From contig CADBIY010000007.1 in the NCBI GenBank assembly GCA_902794895.1, positions 1 through 64,000 on the forward strand: a DNA stretch of 64,000 bases, given 5' to 3'. The notes beneath the pieces were generated by a model, which did not search any database, had not been told where the DNA came from, and saw nothing but the letters and a program-made list of their open reading frames with translations. The stretch comes from Candidatus Avelusimicrobium vaccinum. Its GTDB lineage: Bacteria; Elusimicrobiota; Elusimicrobia; Elusimicrobiales; Elusimicrobiaceae. This document shows positions 41,970 through 50,314 of this stretch, piece by piece. Made by a program: the position numbers and the translations under genes. Position 1 is the stretch's first letter. Every line of letters starts with the position of its first letter.

Positions 41970-42284
41970 ATGGAACAAGCAGCACAAGGAAGCGGAATGA
42001 TGTGGTTAATCCTGATGGCCGTGATGTTTGTGATGCTGATTTTTATGCCGGCTCGCAGCCAGAAAAAACGCGAGCAGGAACTTCTCAGCAAAGTAAACGC
42101 ACTCCAGAAAGGAGACCAAGTAATTATTCCCGGCGGAATTATCGGCACGGTTGCCGGTTTTAAAGATAATGCATTGGAAGTAAAAGTAGCGGAAAATGTA
42201 AAATTAACCGTCTTAAAAACCGCCATTGTAGGTGTTGTAAACGATTTGCAGGCTTCGGCTGGCAAAGAAGGAGGATCTAAGTAA
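41970..42284 (+). CDS. yajC: Preprotein translocase subunit YajC
   Basis: A 104-residue protein with one membrane span (residues about 9-27) followed by ARSQKKREQELLSKVNALQKGDQVIIPGG and GTVAGFKDNALEVKVAENVKL, the standard YajC pattern. It associates with SecDF. The ATG follows GGAGG with good spacing and a TGCTAAAAT box lies near 41923-41931. The stop overlaps the secD start (TAATG). Confidence 0.95.
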   Translation: MEQAAQGSGMMWLILMAVMFVMLIFMPARSQKKREQELLSKVNALQKGDQVIIPGGIIGTVAGFKDNALEVKVAENVKLTVLKTAIVGVVNDLQASAGKEGGSK

Positions 42285-43699
42285 TGTCAAACAAACTAGC
42301 CGTAAAATGGGGAATTATCATTGCCATTTTACTCGGGTCGTTGTATTTAATTTACCCCAACTATAAATGGTATTCTAAACCGCTTGCAGAACGCGAAAAA
42401 TTAGATACCTTAGGCGAACGCCCCAAACGTATGCTGAACCTGGGCCTGGATTTGCGCGGCGGTTCCAGCCTGCTTTTGGAGTTGGAAGTTGCGAAACTCA
42501 ATACGAAAGAGCCGCTTAATGAAGCCATGGCGCGTGCGATTGAAATTATCCGCAACCGTATTGACCAATATGGTTTAGCCGAAACGTCTATTACCAAACA
42601 AGGTGATAAATGGATTATGGTGCAATTGCCCGGCGTATCCAACCCGCAACGCGCAGAAGAACTGATTGGCAAAACAGCCATGTTGGAATTCCGCATTGTA
42701 AAAAATGATACCACGGCCGCCCAAAAAGCCATTGAAAAATTGGAAATGACGGAAAAGCCGTTTGACGATGAAGGAAATCTTGCTGCAGATATTGCCGCCT
42801 TGGTTCCGCAAGGATACCAAATTATGCGTAATAAAGACGGCGGATACAGCGTGGTAACCGATACGGCTACCGTTACCGGGGCCGACTTGGAAAATGCCCG
42901 CGTTGTAATGATGGGCGAAAACGGTTATCCGGAAGTATCCTTCTCTTTCAATGCCGAAGGCAGCAAAAAATTCGGTCAATTAACCGGTGCTAACATTGGC
43001 AAACAATTGGCTATCGTGTTAGATAACACGGTCCAGTCTGCTCCGGTAGTACAATCGCGCATTACCAAAGACGGCCGCATCTCCGGTACATTTACCCCCG
43101 AAGAAGCGCGCAACCTCGCCATTGTACTTAAAGCCGGTGCATTACCTGCCCCGGTAAAAGTAATTGAAAAGAAAACGATCGGCCCGACCTTAGGGGAAGA
43201 CTCAATTAAATCCGGTCTTTCCGCCTCCTTATACGGCTTAATTGCCATCTTACTGTTTATGGCGATTTACTATAAAGCCGCTGGAGTTATTTCCGATATC
43301 GCGTTGGTGCTCAACTTCGTTCTCACCGTTGCGATTATGAGTTATTTTTCTGCCACGCTTACCTTACCCGGTATTGCAGGTATGATTTTATCACTTGCTA
43401 TGGCCATTGATGCTAACGTGCTCATTATTGAACGTATGCGTGAAGAAAAATTAGCAGGGCGCCCGGTCTATGAAATTATCAACTTAGGTTATGATAAAGC
43501 CTGGTCTGCTATTTTTGACTCCAACATCACCACCATTATCGTTGGTGCCTGTTTGTTGCAATTCGGTACGGGCCCCGTCAAGGGATTTGCCGTAACGCTC
43601 ATTATTGGGTTACTGGTCAGTTTATTCACCGCCGTGTTTGTTACCCGCGCGATTTATGAACTCATTTTAACCTCTAACACGCAGGAGATCAGCCTATGA
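42284..43699 (+). CDS. secD: Protein translocase subunit SecD
   Basis: A 471-residue protein. The first membrane span is followed by the periplasmic P1 domain with LGLDLRGGSSLLLE and NRIDQYGLAETSI, then GKQLAIVLDNTVQSAPVV. The C-terminal half has five spans with MAIDANVLIIERMREE. SecDF uses the proton motive force to pull proteins across the inner membrane. It overlaps secF by 4 nt. Confidence 0.96.
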   Translation: MSNKLAVKWGIIIAILLGSLYLIYPNYKWYSKPLAEREKLDTLGERPKRMLNLGLDLRGGSSLLLELEVAKLNTKEPLNEAMARAIEIIRNRIDQYGLAETSITKQGDKWIMVQLPGVSNPQRAEELIGKTAMLEFRIVKNDTTAAQKAIEKLEMTEKPFDDEGNLAADIAALVPQGYQIMRNKDGGYSVVTDTATVTGADLENARVVMMGENGYPEVSFSFNAEGSKKFGQLTGANIGKQLAIVLDNTVQSAPVVQSRITKDGRISGTFTPEEARNLAIVLKAGALPAPVKVIEKKTIGPTLGEDSIKSGLSASLYGLIAILLFMAIYYKAAGVISDIALVLNFVLTVAIMSYFSATLTLPGIAGMILSLAMAIDANVLIIERMREEKLAGRPVYEIINLGYDKAWSAIFDSNITTIIVGACLLQFGTGPVKGFAVTLIIGLLVSLFTAVFVTRAIYELILTSNTQEISL

Positions 43700-44715
43700 T
43701 GCATTTATTACCGAAAACACAAATTGATTTCCTTAAATACCGTAAAGCGTATTTTACCCTATTTGCCATATTATTAATCGGCGGTGTGATTTGCTTTTTC
43801 ACCAAAGGGTTCAATATGGGTATTGACTTTACCGGCGGCACGATGGTGCAAGTGCAATTCAATGCCCCGGTGGAAATGGGTCAAGTGCGTGAAGCGCTGG
43901 CAAAAACCGGAGCCAACTCGGAACTCCAATCTTACGGGGATAATACCTTCGCCGTAAGCGAAAAGAGCACCGAACAAGAAGTCGGTGTGGTGCAAGCCCG
44001 TATTGAAAAAGCCTTGGATACCTTGGGTGTACCATATACGGTACAGCAAACAAACTCCGTAGGTCCGGCCGTCGGCGAAAGCATGACGGAACGCGCCTTA
44101 TGGGCCATTTTGCTCTCCTTGGTGTTTATCATTATTTACGTGGCTTTCCGCTTTAGCAACATTTTGTGGGGTGTATCCGGCGTAGTAGCGCTGTTCCACG
44201 ATTTGTTTGTGATGGCGGTTGCTTTCTCGCTGACCGGGCGCGAAATTGACCTCGTTGTTGTGGCGGCATTCTTAACGGTTGCCGGGTTCTCTATTAATGA
44301 TACGATCGTCATTTTTGACCGCATGCGCGAAAATATCCGGTTGCATCCGAAAATGAGTTTCGGGGAATTGATTAACTTATCCATTAACGAAACGTTATCC
44401 CGTACGATTATTACCACGTTAACGGTTCTTTTCGCACTGGTCGTTTTGTACGTTTTTGGCGGAGAAGTTATTAACTCGTTTGCATTTGCCATGTTAATCG
44501 GTTGTATCTCCGGCGTATATAGCACCATTGCGTTAACAACCCCGCTTGTATATACTTGGAGCCATGGCCAGTTAAATGACGGATCCAACCCCAACAAATC
44601 CGCCGCTAAACCGGCCACCAAACAAAATGTGGATGCGTTTGTCAAAGAACAAACAAAACCGCAAGGAAAAACGGTTACTAAAATTAAACGTACCCGCCGT
44701 TCCAAAAAACATTAA
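43696..44715 (+). CDS. secF: Protein translocase subunit SecF
   Basis: A 339-residue protein with six spans. Signatures are GFNMGIDFTGGTMVQV, VAAFLTVAGFSINDTIVIFDRMREN and NETLSRTIITTLTVL. The C-terminal tail is long and basic (about 35 residues, ending in KIKRTRRSKKH). It forms one unit with yajC and secD. Confidence 0.96.
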   Translation: MMHLLPKTQIDFLKYRKAYFTLFAILLIGGVICFFTKGFNMGIDFTGGTMVQVQFNAPVEMGQVREALAKTGANSELQSYGDNTFAVSEKSTEQEVGVVQARIEKALDTLGVPYTVQQTNSVGPAVGESMTERALWAILLSLVFIIIYVAFRFSNILWGVSGVVALFHDLFVMAVAFSLTGREIDLVVVAAFLTVAGFSINDTIVIFDRMRENIRLHPKMSFGELINLSINETLSRTIITTLTVLFALVVLYVFGGEVINSFAFAMLIGCISGVYSTIALTTPLVYTWSHGQLNDGSNPNKSAAKPATKQNVDAFVKEQTKPQGKTVTKIKRTRRSKKH

Positions 44716-44718
44716 GTA

Positions 44719-44799
44719 ATGCGTGCGGAGTTTCTGCAAAGAGACTCCGCCGTTTACGTAAACATCCACCGGGTGTTTACGCGAACGGACCAGCAAACT
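44719..44799 (+). promoter_or_regulatory. Two strong hairpins between secF and the next gene
   Basis: GCGGAGTTTC pairs with GAGACTCCGC (about 44724-44749). CGTAAACA pairs with TGTTTACG (about 44757-44781), and a palindrome GTTTACGTAAAC overlaps it. There is no T tract, so processing, mRNA stability or attenuation is more likely than simple termination. The downstream frame can be extended through this stretch, but the hairpins argue it is non-coding. Confidence 0.5.
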
Positions 44800-45441
44800 A
44801 TGCGAAAAATTAAACGGTTTAAAATATCTTCCCGCCAAAAAGAAATCCTACGCAAATTATTGCGAGGCGGTGGTTTGTTACGTCAAGCCGGGTTTACCAG
44901 TGAATTAGAAGTAAACCAATACATTGTGGGAGCATTTGCGCTGTTAGACCCGGGCGTTGTATATGAATTTAATCAAGATGCCCATTGGGAATTAGACGAC
45001 CAAAGTGCCGTTTACAAAGAAATGTTCAGTGCCTGCGCGGTCACGTTAGGCTCTCCTATAGAACAATTTATGCAGGAAGCACAAGCGGTGAATCCGTCCC
45101 GGGTGATTGTGGCCGGAACAATTGTACTGGAATTTTTAAAAAATGCAATTACTTTTGTTACGGATCTGATTTCCCAACAAGCCACCAAAGAAGAATTTGA
45201 AGCGTTAGAACCTCAATTTGTTTATCTTCCCCCCTTTGGGATTGCAGCCCCTCCCAAATTGCTGCGCGAAGCGGTACGGTTGGATAAAACCCTAGCCCAC
45301 AAAACGCTTCCGCTGATTTTAGACAAGTTAAATGCCTCTAAAATTGATGTTTCTTTAACGCCGGACAACTGTATTTCCCCGCAATATTCGGCGGTGTTTT
45401 TAGTACCCTGGCAAAAACTTCGTAAAAAGGGGAAGAAATAA
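44800..45441 (+). CDS. Hypothetical protein of 213 aa
   Basis: ATG 44800 begins MRKIKRFKISSRQKEILRKL, a basic helical start. A mostly helical protein follows with QYIVGAFALLDPGVVYEF, a middle region resembling no family I know, and FVYLPPFGIAAPPKLLREAV towards the end. Several family-like features (FNQDAHWELDDQSAVYKEMFS; a PP-rich loop) suggest a folded cytosolic protein. It lies between secF and a DUF374 acyltransferase with a 1-nt gap to the latter, so it may belong to an envelope lipid function. No signal peptide or membrane span. Confidence 0.6.
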   Translation: MRKIKRFKISSRQKEILRKLLRGGGLLRQAGFTSELEVNQYIVGAFALLDPGVVYEFNQDAHWELDDQSAVYKEMFSACAVTLGSPIEQFMQEAQAVNPSRVIVAGTIVLEFLKNAITFVTDLISQQATKEEFEALEPQFVYLPPFGIAAPPKLLREAVRLDKTLAHKTLPLILDKLNASKIDVSLTPDNCISPQYSAVFLVPWQKLRKKGKK

Positions 45442-45442
45442 T

Positions 45443-46129
45443 ATGCCCAAACATACACAAACCTATCCGGATTGGAAACATGCAGTAGGATCTACGTTGG
45501 CCTATTGGTATACGTTATTTTTAGGTTGGACCACCCGCGTATATTGGTTTAAAAATACACCCGCTGAGCAATTGGAAACATCAGGAAAAGGTATTATTTA
45601 TGCGATTTGGCATAACCAACAACTATTTTTATTATATCCCTACCGCGGACAAAAAATCGCACCTTTAATCAGTCAATCCAGTGACGGAGAATATATCGCC
45701 CGCTGTTTGCCGAAATTCGGCATGATGGCGGTACGCGGTTCTTCTACCCGGGGTGGCGCAAGAGCGCTTATTAAACTACTGCAAGCCACGCGCGAAGGAT
45801 ATCGCCCCATGCTCACGCCCGACGGTCCGCGCGGACCTATTTACAAAGTTCAAAACGGAATTTTATTTTTAGCCAAAAAAACGGGATTTCCCATTATTCC
45901 GGTCGGCACAGCCCTCAGCCACAAATTTAAAGTGCACTCGTGGGATAAAATGCGAGTTCCCCTCCCCTTCGGCAAAACGGCTCTTTGCTATGGAACGCCC
46001 ATTTATGTAAAAGCGGATGAAGATATGCCCCGCGCCGCGGCGGAATTGGAAAAACAACTTAACGAAATGACCGATAAAGCCGAGTGGTTTATTAACAAAA
46101 CACATTTTTCTCCCACTCAGACCAATTAA
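45443..46129 (+). CDS. DUF374 lysophospholipid-type acyltransferase
   Basis: A 228-residue protein. The region IYAIWHNQQLFLLYPYRG, then SQSSDGEYIARCLPKFG, VRGSSTRGGARALIKLL and LTPDGPRGPIYKVQNG, are the DUF374 signatures; the family belongs to the LPLAT fold, with the HNQ and RGSSTRGG blocks near the active site. Members are linked to lipid A or phospholipid acylation in Gram-negative bacteria. It is followed by a bidirectional terminator. Confidence 0.9.
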   Translation: MPKHTQTYPDWKHAVGSTLAYWYTLFLGWTTRVYWFKNTPAEQLETSGKGIIYAIWHNQQLFLLYPYRGQKIAPLISQSSDGEYIARCLPKFGMMAVRGSSTRGGARALIKLLQATREGYRPMLTPDGPRGPIYKVQNGILFLAKKTGFPIIPVGTALSHKFKVHSWDKMRVPLPFGKTALCYGTPIYVKADEDMPRAAAELEKQLNEMTDKAEWFINKTHFSPTQTN

Positions 46130-46165
46130 TAAATCCACGGCCAAAACAAAAGCCGTGGATTTATT
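46128..46165. terminator. Bidirectional terminator between convergent genes
   Basis: AATAAATCCACGGC (46128-46141) pairs perfectly with GCCGTGGATTTATT (46152-46165) around a 10-nt A-rich loop. Confidence 0.85.
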
Positions 46166-46181
46166 CACTATCCATGCAAAA

Positions 46182-47444
46182 TTACCTCTCTTGCAACAAC
46201 TTAATCCCTTGCGCGATATTCTGTCCGCTGGGCTGCTGATAAGCCGATAAACCAAATTCAGGCAAGACCGAAAATAAATGGTCAAAAATATCACTTTGCA
46301 ATCCTTCATATTGGGTCCAAACCGTGGTATTTAAAAAGCAATAAATTTCTAATGGCAACCCATGTGCCTCTTGCTTTAACTGGCGCACCATCAGCGTCAA
46401 CCCCGGATTATCTTTTACCACATAAGGCCGGGAGGATAAGTAGAGTTCTGCATATTTGCGGAAGGTGCCTATATTGGTTAAATGACGCCCGTTTAGCACA
46501 TTATCTTTTAAATTATGCTCCGCATTAAAAGAGGTTAATTCTTCTTCTTTTTGGTTTAAATATTCTTTTAATAAATCTATTTTTTTAAGACGGGCTAGCA
46601 TTTCTTTATCTAAAAATTTTACCGTATCCACATCAATAATAATACTGCGCTGGATACGCCGGGCACGCGCCTCGTACATACCGCTCCAGTTTTTAAACGG
46701 TTTGGATAGCAAATCATACGTTGGCACACTTACAATAGTCATATCAAAATTTTGCACCCGTACACTGGTTAAAGAAATATCAATAATATTTCCGTCGGCA
46801 CCCGCCGAGTCTACGGTAATCCAATCGCCAATTTTAATTAGTTTATTGGTAGTCAGTTGAATACTGGCAGCAAAGCCCAAAATCGGGTCTTTAAAAATTA
46901 GGGAAAACACAGCCGCCAAGGCCGATAACCCGGTAATAATATACATGGGCCTCCGGCCTAATAACAGGGATACAATAAATAGTCCCGTCGCCAAAAACAC
47001 TAAAATTTTGACAGCCTGTACCAAACCTTTGATAGGCAAATTAGGATTTCGTCCATATAAAGAATCCAGCGTATTTAAAAAGGTGTTTATTAACCACGAA
47101 AAACTAAGCATCACAAATAGCCCGGTTAATTTGCCCATTAAACTAGCCACCCAAGCAATTTCCCGGGAAATAAATACCGGGTAGCAGTTAATTGCCACCG
47201 CCGCCGCTAGCACTAAACCCAATGCCGTAAAAAACCGGTGTGCAACTAGCGCACCAATCCATTTTTTAAATTTAAAACGTCCCAACAGGGTTCCTAAATA
47301 GTTATTACAGGCCCAAGTAAAAATACGAGCCAGCAAAAAAAGTAACAGCACAAACAACAAAGCCGATACTAACTGGGCCGTCAACTTGTGGTAGTTTTCC
47401 GGGATGTACGAAATTTGCTGAATATAAGGTAAAATAAATTGCAT
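46182..47444 (-). CDS. Mechanosensitive channel of the MscS family (YbdG-like)
   Basis: A 420-residue protein with about five membrane spans, then the MscS pore helix and beta domain. FKDPILGFAASIQLTTNKLIKIGDWI is the conserved pore-exit region, and DGNIIDISLTSVRVQNFDMTIVSVPTYDLL the beta domain. An insert after NWSGMYEARARRIQRSIIID, with extra C-terminal residues, resembles the YbdG/MscM subgroup. It should open under membrane tension to release solutes. Divergent from the lipoprotein at 47484. Confidence 0.87.
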   Translation of the reverse strand: MQFILPYIQQISYIPENYHKLTAQLVSALLFVLLLFLLARIFTWACNNYLGTLLGRFKFKKWIGALVAHRFFTALGLVLAAAVAINCYPVFISREIAWVASLMGKLTGLFVMLSFSWLINTFLNTLDSLYGRNPNLPIKGLVQAVKILVFLATGLFIVSLLLGRRPMYIITGLSALAAVFSLIFKDPILGFAASIQLTTNKLIKIGDWITVDSAGADGNIIDISLTSVRVQNFDMTIVSVPTYDLLSKPFKNWSGMYEARARRIQRSIIIDVDTVKFLDKEMLARLKKIDLLKEYLNQKEEELTSFNAEHNLKDNVLNGRHLTNIGTFRKYAELYLSSRPYVVKDNPGLTLMVRQLKQEAHGLPLEIYCFLNTTVWTQYEGLQSDIFDHLFSVLPEFGLSAYQQPSGQNIAQGIKLLQER

Positions 47445-47469
47445 ATATTTTCTTGCTCCAAAAAGTTAC

Positions 47470-47475
47470 TATAAT
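47470..47475 (+). promoter_or_regulatory. -10 box of the lipoprotein gene, leaderless arrangement
   Basis: TATAAT ends 8 nt before ATG 47484. There is no ribosome site. Confidence 0.5.
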
Positions 47476-47483
47476 AAAAGTGT

Positions 47484-48401
47484 ATGAAAAAACATATCTT
47501 GCATGCAATGTTAATTCTTATATTAGCCGGATGTTATACACCGCTTAATAACTCCGGGGTTGCCACCACTAAACCCTGGTTAGAAGTTTCCGGCAAAAAA
47601 CTTGATTTCGACGGTAAACAATATGATTCCTGTTATCAATTTAAACTCCATTTCTGGCCGCAAGAAGCCGCCCAATCCCTTTCATTAAAAGAGTCCTGTA
47701 TTTCCGGATGTTGTTGGCGCAGCGACAAAGAAGAAGTGGTGTTGGATTTTAATAAATATTTTGAAAGTGATTTATCGATCCGCGGGCGAGCACGAAAATA
47801 TACTCCTGCAAAAATTACACTTAAAGTACATCATTCAAATTTACTAAATACCACCAAAGTAACCGTTTCCCCCCGGGGGGCCATTACGAATAGCGGCCTT
47901 GTGAAACTTTCGTATAAAGAATATGAAAATCCTACCCGTTTAGCCCAATTGGAACAATCTGCCCGGCAGCAGCAAGCCTTAGCCGCTGCACAAACGGCTG
48001 CCTATTATCAGGGGCAACAGGCAACCCGGCCCGAAACCGGAAATTTAACTAAATCGAGTAAAATAAAAAAATCCGCTACAGCATCCCCTTCCCAGGACGA
48101 ATTGGCGAAAGAAATTTTCCAGCGGTATGTCGGTACGAAAGTAGATACCTTCTTTTATCAAATGGATAAAACCTATAAAAAACAAGGGGCTGTATTTTTC
48201 TTAAGCGAACGGCTCCTGCAAGCCAAACCGACTGACACTACAAACGTGTATACAATTATGTGTCACGCCAAAGCCCGTACCGGTTTAGATGTTAAGCAGT
48301 TACGCGCATCCACTTTCTCCTGTGGGAATTGGCAAGTAAACGTATCCCAACAAACGGTCCTTCCGATAGATAAACGGGCGCAGTTAATAGCGGGAATATA
48401 A
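47484..48401 (+). CDS. Lipoprotein of unknown function
   Basis: A 305-residue protein with a lipobox LILAGC (Cys17). The N-terminal half is beta-rich with a Cys cluster (YDSCYQ, KESCISGCCWRSD). An Ala/Gln-rich helical stretch at about 150-175 leads to a Ser/Lys linker. The second half is a small domain (LAKEIFQRYVGTKVDTFFYQ ... TIMCHAKARTGLDVKQL). I do not recognise either domain. The lipid anchor places it in the periplasm at a membrane. It is followed by the long-repeat copy C. Confidence 0.65.
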   Translation: MKKHILHAMLILILAGCYTPLNNSGVATTKPWLEVSGKKLDFDGKQYDSCYQFKLHFWPQEAAQSLSLKESCISGCCWRSDKEEVVLDFNKYFESDLSIRGRARKYTPAKITLKVHHSNLLNTTKVTVSPRGAITNSGLVKLSYKEYENPTRLAQLEQSARQQQALAAAQTAAYYQGQQATRPETGNLTKSSKIKKSATASPSQDELAKEIFQRYVGTKVDTFFYQMDKTYKKQGAVFFLSERLLQAKPTDTTNVYTIMCHAKARTGLDVKQLRASTFSCGNWQVNVSQQTVLPIDKRAQLIAGI

Positions 48402-48410
48402 AAACCCTTG

Positions 48411-48668
48411 CCTACTAACCTAGGGCTTAGATCCTTCTTAACTACCTGCCACGCGCGACTTCCCACGCTTGGTTCTTGCTGTTTTTACACAAAGCGTCAT
48501 TCCAAACTTGATTTGCAATCTTCCGCGTTTGCCGTTGCTGTTTCGTAACTACCACAACATACGTTGAAGATCCTGAATCAAGTTCAGGATGACTTTATGA
48601 TTTATCTTAACAACCTGTTTATCGGCAGAACCTTAACGGAACCACACGCTTAGCGCAGGGTGTTTTCA
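48411..48668 (-). repeat. Long dispersed repeat (~250 bp), copy C, with palindromic core 48496-48593
   Basis: The reverse complement matches copy B (14587-14842) with few differences in the middle and more at the ends. Core hairpins are CCTGAACTTGATTCAGG and the ATTGCAAAT...GTTTGGAAT half, where one base change weakens the second. It fills the space between the lipoprotein gene and the OmpA-like gene's terminator; no reading frame is supported. Confidence 0.85.
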
Positions 48669-48673
48669 GCGAT

Positions 48674-48700
48674 AAAAAATATCCGCCCGGAGGCGGATAT
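48674..48700 (-). terminator. Intrinsic terminator after the OmpA-like lipoprotein
   Basis: On the minus strand ATATCCGCC pairs with GGCGGATAT, loop TCCG, followed by TTTTT. Confidence 0.88.
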
Positions 48701-48718
48701 CAAAAAACGAAATCTTCC

Positions 48719-49246
48719 TTAATAAATTGCCTTCCAGTTTCGTTTTGTAAATTTAAATTCTACCCGGCGGTTAGCCCGACGGCCTTGCGAAGAATTATCC
48801 AAGGTAATCGGCCGGTCTTTTCCGTAGGCATGTATACGAATACGGTCCGCTTCAATGCCTCTGCTTACTAAATACGATTTCATCGCAGATGCACGTGCCG
48901 CAGAAAGCCAATAATTATATTCTGCATTTCCAACCACATCCGCATGGCCTTCAATAATTAAATGCAAGGTGGGCGCATCTTTCATAATAGTGGCAATTTT
49001 ATCCAACAACGGATAGGCTTCTTCCGGCGGACGAACTGAATCAAATTCATAAGTAATCGAAGGCACCTGAAGCGTCTTAGCCATCCGTGCCACACTTTGA
49101 TTGTATAATTTGTCATTGGACTGGCTTTGTGCTTCAATGGCCGGATCTCTCTCGACCCGGGGTGGAAAATCGTCTTCTTTTTGGGAAGAGGCACAAGCCG
49201 TAAGTAATCCGATCATACTAATAGATAAAAAAATCTTTAATTTCAT
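48719..49246 (-). CDS. OmpA-family peptidoglycan-binding lipoprotein (Pal-like)
   Basis: A 175-residue lipoprotein: the signal peptide ends in LLTAC (Cys18). A short acidic linker is followed by an OmpA C-terminal domain with ITYEFDSVRPPEEAYPLLDK, IIEGHADVVGNAEYNYWLSA, ARASAMKSYLVSRGIEADRI and QGRRANRRVEFKF. This domain binds diaminopimelate in peptidoglycan. Single, without tol genes nearby, so Pal is not certain. The start is ATG 49246 behind GGAGGA; the frame is open 11 codons further. Confidence 0.85.
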   Translation of the reverse strand: MKLKIFLSISMIGLLTACASSQKEDDFPPRVERDPAIEAQSQSNDKLYNQSVARMAKTLQVPSITYEFDSVRPPEEAYPLLDKIATIMKDAPTLHLIIEGHADVVGNAEYNYWLSAARASAMKSYLVSRGIEADRIRIHAYGKDRPITLDNSSQGRRANRRVEFKFTKRNWKAIY

Positions 49247-49355
49247 AAAAATCCTCCTGTTCCCATTATACCAAAACAAGGCTAAAGAAAGTATAAACTT
49301 TTTCCGGGGCTATAACAAGAACAAAATTTGAGGTTGCTTTTACCATTTTTTTTGC

Positions 49356-49361
49356 TATACT
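49356..49361 (+). promoter_or_regulatory. -10 box for pilin at 49398
   Basis: TTTTTTTTGC-TATACT, the extended -10 seen across the window; ATG follows after a ~30-nt leader with AGGAG. Confidence 0.55.
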
Positions 49362-49397
49362 ATGGATAGGAAATTCTATATCTGTTCAGGAGAAGTT

Positions 49398-49904
49398 ATG
49401 CAAACAAAAAACAAAAATGGTTTTACTTTAATTGAATTGTTAGTTGTTGTACTGATTATTGGGGTGTTAACGGCTGTGGCGCTGCCACAATATAGTACTG
49501 CCGTAGAAAAAGCACGTTCAGCAGAGGCGCTATCCCTCATGAATGCAGTGGCCGGATCGGCGGAACGTTATTGCTTTCAAATGGATAAGTGGCCCAATAA
49601 TATGAGTCAATTGGATATTGAAGTTCCCAAATCTTCAGCAGACAATAGTGACGGCGGTAAAAATTTTTCAATTGCTTTTTCCAGTGGCGGCAACACCGAT
49701 TGTACCGTAGACACGAATAAATTAACTATTAAAGCAACACGCCGGGATTTAACCGGGGATAGCGGATACAGTTTAACCACGGAATTAGTGCTTGATCCCG
49801 ATACGGAAACAGTTAATGCAACCCGCAAATGCACCTATACAGGGTCCGGAAAAGGGAAAACATATTGCGATTCGATTACCAACGGTCATAATGAAAATTT
49901 CTAA
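49398..49904 (+). CDS. Type IV pilin-like protein (orphan pilin 3)
   Basis: A 168-residue prepilin: leader MQTKNKNG, then FTLIELLVVVLIIGVL and ALPQYSTAVEKARSAEALSL. The globular domain is Ser/Thr/Asp-rich with Cys in ERYCFQ, TDCTVD, RKCTYT and TYCDSI. ATG 49398 follows AGGAG; the frame is open 12 codons earlier without a ribosome site. It has its own promoter and terminator. Confidence 0.88.
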   Translation: MQTKNKNGFTLIELLVVVLIIGVLTAVALPQYSTAVEKARSAEALSLMNAVAGSAERYCFQMDKWPNNMSQLDIEVPKSSADNSDGGKNFSIAFSSGGNTDCTVDTNKLTIKATRRDLTGDSGYSLTTELVLDPDTETVNATRKCTYTGSGKGKTYCDSITNGHNENF

Positions 49905-49922
49905 CTAAATGTAAATACATAG

Positions 49923-49950
49923 ACCCGGGTTGATAACCCGGGTTTTTTTT
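49923..49950 (+). terminator. Intrinsic terminator after pilin 3
   Basis: ACCCGGGT twice (49923-49930 and 49936-49943) pair with each other, loop TGATA, then a run of T. Confidence 0.9.
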
Positions 49951-49982
49951 TATTCATTCTACTCCTCATACGTATTATAAAG

Positions 49983-50314
49983 TTATCCACATACAGTGGA
50001 TAACCTGTGGATAACTTCACTGATACTCTACAATTAATCCACCGCAAACCTGATTCCCGGCAAAATATCAACCAGGTTGCCCTATTCGTTTGTGGATAAC
50101 TTTATTTTTTTGTGGATAACTTTTGATTTGTATAGGAAAAATCGATTTTATATTTTTATATTTTCCGACGGAATTATTTGGATTGTATGGGAAATAAAAA
50201 ACGCAGACTCCTGCCCTGTAATTTCTGTGGACAAGTCTGCATTTTTAATTAAATTTTAACGTTTTTCAGTAGGATTTTAACTTCATTTTCAATGAAAACC
50301 GCTTGTTATCCACA
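49983..50314. other. Candidate replication origin: DnaA-box cluster with AT-rich DNA
   Basis: Perfect DnaA boxes TTATCCACA or its complement occur at 49983 (+), 50006 (-), 50091 (-), 50111 (-) and 50306 (+), with a one-mismatch copy at 49995 (-). Another perfect box is at 51326 (+). The stretch 50101-50175 is very AT-rich and could be the unwinding region. No gene lies between 49905 and 50265. The origin-type gene run rpmH to rsmG is 19 kb away on the same segment. dnaA itself is not in the window, and strand bias around the site is mixed. Confidence 0.6.

Noticed and set aside
50077-50259. 60-aa plus-strand ORF over the DnaA boxes
   Set aside because: It is AT-driven, has no ribosome site and overlaps the box cluster; composition is aromatic-rich noise.
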